From the NCBI GenBank assembly GCA_946543095.1, contig CAMNLO010000052.1:1-8862 (forward strand): a stretch of 8,862 nt of DNA, written 5' to 3'. Position 1 is the first letter of the stretch. Each line of letters begins with the position of its first letter. This document shows, one piece after another, positions 5,319 to 8,862 of the stretch. Both the position numbers and the translations under genes were made by a program. The notes under the pieces are model-generated. The model had not been told where the DNA came from. It saw nothing but the letters and a program-made list of their open reading frames with translations, and ran no database searches. Source of the stretch: an uncultured bacterium (GTDB lineage Bacteria > Bacillota > Clostridia > Lachnospirales > Lachnospiraceae).

Positions 5319-6314
5319 ATGAAGGGAAGAAAGCTGTGTTCGATCCTTTTCATCGTTCCGGTCATACTGAGCCTTTGCGGTTTTTCCCTCTTCCCCACAT
5401 CGGTGGAGGTGGATACGGAGAATCACCGCGTCTATGAATATGTCACGGCGGATGAGCTATTGTCCGATTTCACAAGGGACACCGTCGATGCCGAAGCGAA
5501 ATACAAGGGCGGCTATTATCTTGTTGCGGGGCAGACAGAAAGCGTCTCGAAAACCGGTGATATCCTGAGGCTTACCGGGACATCCGTGAGGGAAAAACAG
5601 ATCATCTGCTCCTGCCCCATGAAAATGAGAGCGGATGCGCTGGAATATCAGGCAGGGGACGTGCTCGGGGTTTTCGGGAAGCTGAACGTGGATCTGATCG
5701 ATAAAGACATCCATCTGTCAGTGGATGAACTGGCAGAATCCCCCTTTGGGGCAAAGCCCGGGTCCTTTTATCTGAAGGACGGCACGGGGATCGAGAAAAA
5801 CAGCATGAGCAAAAGGAGTCTGCACAATGGAGAGGTCAGTTATTATATCCCTGCCGGCTGGAAGGGAGTCGAGCACTCCATTGCGGAAGAAGGGCTTGGT
5901 ATCATTGAAGGTTATCAGTATGTTCTGAATCAGCTTCCGGGCAATACGGACACCCTTCCGGAATCCTTTTTTGTGTGCTATTTTGAGAATGCATCCGGGC
6001 TGAAGTATTACAGGGATGACAGAAACGAAACCGTACTGATCGAAAAAGCGATCATCGATAATATTTCCGGGGAAGGCGCGGGAGACTCGGCCAGGAGAAG
6101 GGACGTTACCACCTATTACGGAGCCAGGTACAACTATTATACCACCTCCTACAGCGACGCCCTGGACGCGGGGGGCAACGGATACCGCGCGGAATACATT
6201 TTCCAGAAGGACGGCGAGAACGGTTTTGTCATGTATCTCTATATTTATAAGCAGGCAAAGCATCTGTCGGATGTCCTGTTTGTCACCCGTTTTCTGGAAC
6301 TCCCACCTATGTGA
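5319..6314 (+). CDS. Exported protein with probable tRNA_anti-like OB-fold domain
   Basis: This 331-residue protein is read from an ATG three bases after the previous stop, with GGGAGGAG at 5303-5310. An N-terminal hydrophobic stretch (about 8-24) looks like a signal peptide. The sequence around Cys20 (LSLC-G) has Leu at -1, so it is a poor lipobox. Residues 40-138 resemble the tRNA_anti-like OB-fold found in exported bacterial proteins: TADELLSDF, AEAKYKGGYYLVAGQTESV, then IICSCPM, then YQAGDVLGVFGKLNVD. In such exported proteins the fold is not evidence of RNA binding. The C-terminal half (about 170-331), beginning SYYIPAGWKGVE and rich in Tyr, is not recognised. It is the last gene of the ExbB/ExbD-like operon and may be the extracytoplasmic effector or ligand-binding part. 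Its stop lies one base from the stop of the convergent exporter gene. Confidence 0.75.
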   Translation: MKGRKLCSILFIVPVILSLCGFSLFPTSVEVDTENHRVYEYVTADELLSDFTRDTVDAEAKYKGGYYLVAGQTESVSKTGDILRLTGTSVREKQIICSCPMKMRADALEYQAGDVLGVFGKLNVDLIDKDIHLSVDELAESPFGAKPGSFYLKDGTGIEKNSMSKRSLHNGEVSYYIPAGWKGVEHSIAEEGLGIIEGYQYVLNQLPGNTDTLPESFFVCYFENASGLKYYRDDRNETVLIEKAIIDNISGEGAGDSARRRDVTTYYGARYNYYTTSYSDALDAGGNGYRAEYIFQKDGENGFVMYLYIYKQAKHLSDVLFVTRFLELPPM

Positions 6315-6315
6315 A

Positions 6316-8511
6316 TCAGGCGCCCTTCCTTTCCACCTGCTGGCGCTTTACCAGCTCCGCGAAAAAGCCGTTCTTTGCCATCAGCTCCTCATAGGTCCCG
6401 TCCTCCACGATCTTTCCCTCATCCAGCACAATGATCCGGTCACAATGCTTAATGGTGGAAAGTCTGTGGGCGATGACGATCCTGGTGCATTTCAGGGAAT
6501 CCAGGGAATCGGAGACCTGTTTCTGGGTGATATTGTCCAGGGCGCTGGTGGCCTCGTCAAACATCAGGATCTTCGGCTTCGGGGCAATGGCCCGGGCGAT
6601 CATGATACGCTGCTTCTGCCCCCCGGAAATGCCTCCTGTGCCTTCTCCGATGATGGTGAACATATTCATGGGCATTTTGCGGATGTCCTCCGCGATCCCC
6701 GCCATTTCCGCCGCGTTCCAGGCATCCTCCAGAGTCAGCTCCGGAGCGGATATCACGATATTGGAATAGATATCCCCCAAAAACAGGGAACCGTTCTGCA
6801 TCACTGTTCCGATCCGGGAACGGAGGGACTTCAAGTCGATCCGGTTCAGATCCCGTCCGTCGTAATACACGGCCCCCTTCTGGGGCTTTTCAAAGCCCAG
6901 CATGATGCGCATCAGGGTGCTCTTGCCGCAGCCCGTTTTGCCCGTGATGGCCACATACTGGCCGGGACGGATCTTCAGGCTCAGATCCTCCAGAACGGGA
7001 GGCATATCCTCGCTGTAGCGGAAGGTCACATTGTTTAACTCAATGCCGCCGGAGAGTTTCTCAATGACGGGCTTGTCCTCCGCGATCTCCGGCTCTGTCT
7101 CAATGATGGGACGGATCAGCTCAAACACGGGAGCGATCTGGGATGCGGGCTCGATCATGGGCACCAGGGTCCTGAAGGCTCCGTTCACAATGGCAAAGGC
7201 GGCGTTGAAGGCGTAATACTGGCCCACATCCACATGGGTCTGAATGGCCAGGAAATAGATGACGATGGTCCCGATGAGGGAAATGGCGGTGATCAGCGCG
7301 GGAAACACCTTCACAAACATGGGGGGATCATAGAGATATCTTGATTGGGCGGCATAGGCAGCCGCCCACTTGGAAAAGGCCCGTCTTTCGGACCCGGAGA
7401 GCCGGATCTTTTCGATCCCCGAGATCAGGGAATAGGAAAGCCCGCTTTCCTTTGCCGCCAGCTCCATCTGTTTTTTGTTGATCTTTGTGCGGATCACAAG
7501 GACCGAGAGGATCGTCAGAAGCTGAAGCGCCGCCGCCGTAAACGCAGGGGCGGCAAGGGCAGGGGCAAAGGACCGGATCTGGAAGATATAGAGGAAGGAG
7601 AAGAGGGCGCCGGTAAAGCCGGTCATCACCAGGTTCAGTATCGCATAGACGAGGAGGCTCATGTTCTCCACCCGGTTCGCCAGATCCCCGGAGGTGTATT
7701 TTGAAAAGAAAGAACTGGGAAGCGTCAGGATCCGCATCATGGTGGCGGATTCGATGTTCAGATTGAATTTCTGGGTCAGCCGGCGAAGGAACAGATCCTG
7801 GATCGTCCCGAAAAGGAGTCCGGACACGGAGACACAGATCAGGAACACGGCAATGGCTGCCAGGGCCGTCACATCCTTCATGGCGGCGATATCGGAAAAC
7901 AGCAGCTTGTTGATCCAGGGGACGAGCATTCCCACCAGGACAGAGATCAGGGCAAAGCCGAAATAACCTATCAGGCCGCTTCTGTCCAGATTTGCAAAGA
8001 TATATCCGTAGAGATCCTGCTGGGTCATGGCTTTGGTGGGGAAGGGCTTATAGAAAGCGATGGCCCGGTCTGACAGGAGTTTTTCCGAGGCGGAGGAGAC
8101 TGCCGTCATCCTGCCTGTTTCCGGATCCTCATAGCGATAGCCGTTTGCGCCGAAGGGGATCAGGGCCACGGGCTTGCCGCTTTCGCGGAAGGTGGTGAGC
8201 ATGGCGCCCGAAGCGTCCTTTCGCCAGCCCGCACGCAGTTCCACCTCTCTTGTCATGATGCCATAGGGGCGAAGCAGGTATTCCAGAGTCTCATCCATGG
8301 ATTGCAGCCGCTCCGGCACCTCCCTGACCTTCACATGATAGTATTTTAAAATAGCCCCGATGGCATCCACCGCCTGCTCCCGTTCATTCTGAAGGGCGGC
8401 GGAAAGCCGGCGCCCCATGACCGAGCCTGCGATCTTTAAGCAGGAATCCTCAAATGCCTCCAGGTCCAGTTGTTTCCGCAGTCTGAACTGCTCCTCGTAC
8501 AAGCCCTGCAT
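6316..8511 (-). CDS. NHLM-type bacteriocin export ABC transporter, ABC2 (permease/ATPase)
   Basis: This 731-residue half-transporter has the layout of the NHLM ABC2 group, which exports RiPP peptides with nitrile-hydratase-like or Nif11-like leaders. An N-terminal domain (1-160) with GWRKDASGAMLTTF, GKPVALIPF and GYRYEDPETG is typical of this group and looks like a degenerate peptidase-type domain. Six membrane helices lie between about 178 and 450, with FFSKYTSGDLANRVENM (268-284) and EKIRLSGSERRAF (367-379). The ATPase domain has Walker A GKTGCGKST (524-532), Q-loop Gln572, signature SGGQ from Ser629, Walker B ILMFDE ending at Asp652-Glu653, and H-loop His682, so it should be active. The start at ATG 8511 has GAAGGAG (complement of 8517-8523) five bases before it. 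It follows the ABC1-type gene by 17 bp and is surely co-transcribed. No cargo gene lies within the window. Confidence 0.87.
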   Translation of the reverse strand: MQGLYEEQFRLRKQLDLEAFEDSCLKIAGSVMGRRLSAALQNEREQAVDAIGAILKYYHVKVREVPERLQSMDETLEYLLRPYGIMTREVELRAGWRKDASGAMLTTFRESGKPVALIPFGANGYRYEDPETGRMTAVSSASEKLLSDRAIAFYKPFPTKAMTQQDLYGYIFANLDRSGLIGYFGFALISVLVGMLVPWINKLLFSDIAAMKDVTALAAIAVFLICVSVSGLLFGTIQDLFLRRLTQKFNLNIESATMMRILTLPSSFFSKYTSGDLANRVENMSLLVYAILNLVMTGFTGALFSFLYIFQIRSFAPALAAPAFTAAALQLLTILSVLVIRTKINKKQMELAAKESGLSYSLISGIEKIRLSGSERRAFSKWAAAYAAQSRYLYDPPMFVKVFPALITAISLIGTIVIYFLAIQTHVDVGQYYAFNAAFAIVNGAFRTLVPMIEPASQIAPVFELIRPIIETEPEIAEDKPVIEKLSGGIELNNVTFRYSEDMPPVLEDLSLKIRPGQYVAITGKTGCGKSTLMRIMLGFEKPQKGAVYYDGRDLNRIDLKSLRSRIGTVMQNGSLFLGDIYSNIVISAPELTLEDAWNAAEMAGIAEDIRKMPMNMFTIIGEGTGGISGGQKQRIMIARAIAPKPKILMFDEATSALDNITQKQVSDSLDSLKCTRIVIAHRLSTIKHCDRIIVLDEGKIVEDGTYEELMAKNGFFAELVKRQQVERKGA

Positions 8512-8528
8512 CCTTACTCCTTCAGGTA

Positions 8529-8862
8529 CTATTCGCTGGTCACAAGCTTTGAATAAAGCCCGTTGTTTACCATCAGCTCCTCGTGGGTGCCTCTCTCCAC
8601 CACCTTTCCTCCATCCATGACGATGATCTCGTCGCAGTCCCGGATGGTGGAGAGCCTGTGGGCCACCACAATGGTGGTGATCCCCCGTTCCCTGATGGAG
8701 CTTACCACATTGTATTCCGTCTGGGCATCCAGGGCGCTGGTGGCCTCGTCCATGATCATAATGGTGGGGTCCTGGGAAAGGACCCGGGCGATCTCCATCC
8801 TCTGGCGCTGTCCTCCGGAAAAATCGAGGCCGCCGTTGCGGAGCTTATGGGAATAGCCCCCG
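8529..8862 (-). CDS. NHLM-type bacteriocin ABC transporter, ABC1 (peptidase/permease/ATPase), 3' end only
   Basis: Only the last 110 codons are inside the window. The reading frame stays open through the right edge, so an apparent internal ATG at 8798 is not the start. The fragment is the end of an ABC ATPase domain. Reading from the edge it has GGYSHKLRNGGLDFSGGQRQ, with the FSGGQRQR signature and the GGY...GG lead-in common in the ABC1 group. IMIMDEATSALD (Walker B plus D-loop) and IVVAHRLST with the H-loop His follow. In NHLM systems ABC1 usually carries an N-terminal C39 protease that cuts the leader at a double-glycine-type site, followed by membrane helices. Those parts would lie beyond 8862. 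The assignment to ABC1 rests on the short C-terminal match and on its position just before an ABC2-type gene. Confidence 0.8.
   Translation of the reverse strand, partial: GGYSHKLRNGGLDFSGGQRQRMEIARVLSQDPTIMIMDEATSALDAQTEYNVVSSIRERGITTIVVAHRLSTIRDCDEIIVMDGGKVVERGTHEELMVNNGLYSKLVTSE

Noticed and set aside
5373..5384. Lipobox at Cys20 of the OB-fold protein
   Set aside because: The residue before Cys is Leu rather than Gly, Ala or Ser, so lipoprotein processing is not well supported.
6341..6357. GCTGG/CCAGC hairpin near the convergent stops as a terminator
   Set aside because: The stem is only 5 bp, there is no T-tract on either strand, and it lies in coding sequence of the ABC2 C-terminus.
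6226..7038. Plus-strand ORF (270 residues) opposite the ABC2 gene
   Set aside because: It mirrors the ABC ATPase coding strand, whose Walker, Q-loop, signature and H-loop motifs are intact on the minus strand.
8563..8856. Plus-strand ORF at the right end
   Set aside because: It is the reverse of the ABC1 ATPase domain, which has clear signature, Walker B and H-loop motifs on the minus strand.

Overview
The window looks like a chromosomal segment from a low-GC-phylum, moderate-GC (about 50-55% by eye) Gram-positive anaerobe, most plausibly a Lachnospiraceae-type Clostridia. This is inferred from strong AGGAGG-type ribosome binding sites, sigma-A-like TTGACA/TACAAT promoters, the style of the flavodoxin, YbaK and TtcA-family proteins, and NHLM-type peptide exporters. 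No rRNA, tRNA, CRISPR array, insertion sequence or phage gene was seen.

Left part (1-2982, all plus strand), housekeeping and redox. It holds a YbaK/EbsC Cys-tRNA(Pro) deacylase (80-553) and a 144-bp gap packed with short perfect hairpins. Next is a flavodoxin-fold NAD(P)H-dependent FMN oxidoreductase (698-1255). A strong promoter (1285-1313) then drives a flavodoxin (1355-1795), which overlaps by 4 nt a TtcA-like PP-loop ATPase with a CxxC pair (1792-2655). A small membrane protein (2689-2982) follows, in frame with the TtcA-like stop codon.

Middle part (3020-6314, plus strand), the most unusual region. A clear promoter (TTGAGA-N17-TACAAT) precedes five tightly packed genes. These are a MotA/TolQ/ExbB-type proton-channel subunit, an ExbD/TolR-like subunit that keeps the transmembrane Asp, and two further membrane-anchored proteins. 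The C-terminal domains of those two look ExbD-like, but their membrane segments have no acidic residue. The fifth gene encodes an exported protein with a probable OB-fold (tRNA_anti-like) domain and an unrecognised C-terminal half. Together they look like a proton-motive-force-driven envelope machine in a cell that probably lacks an outer membrane, with no TonB, TolA or flagellar partner in view. This is the best candidate for an undescribed system.

Right part (6316-8862, minus strand). Two ABC exporter genes of the NHLM (nitrile-hydratase-leader microcin) type lie 17 bp apart. One is complete and matches the ABC2 type, with a degenerate N-terminal domain. The other is only the 3' end of the ABC1 type and runs off the window. 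They imply a RiPP/bacteriocin-type cluster whose precursor and modifying enzymes would lie beyond the right edge. The ExbB operon and the exporter operon converge with a single base between their stop codons.
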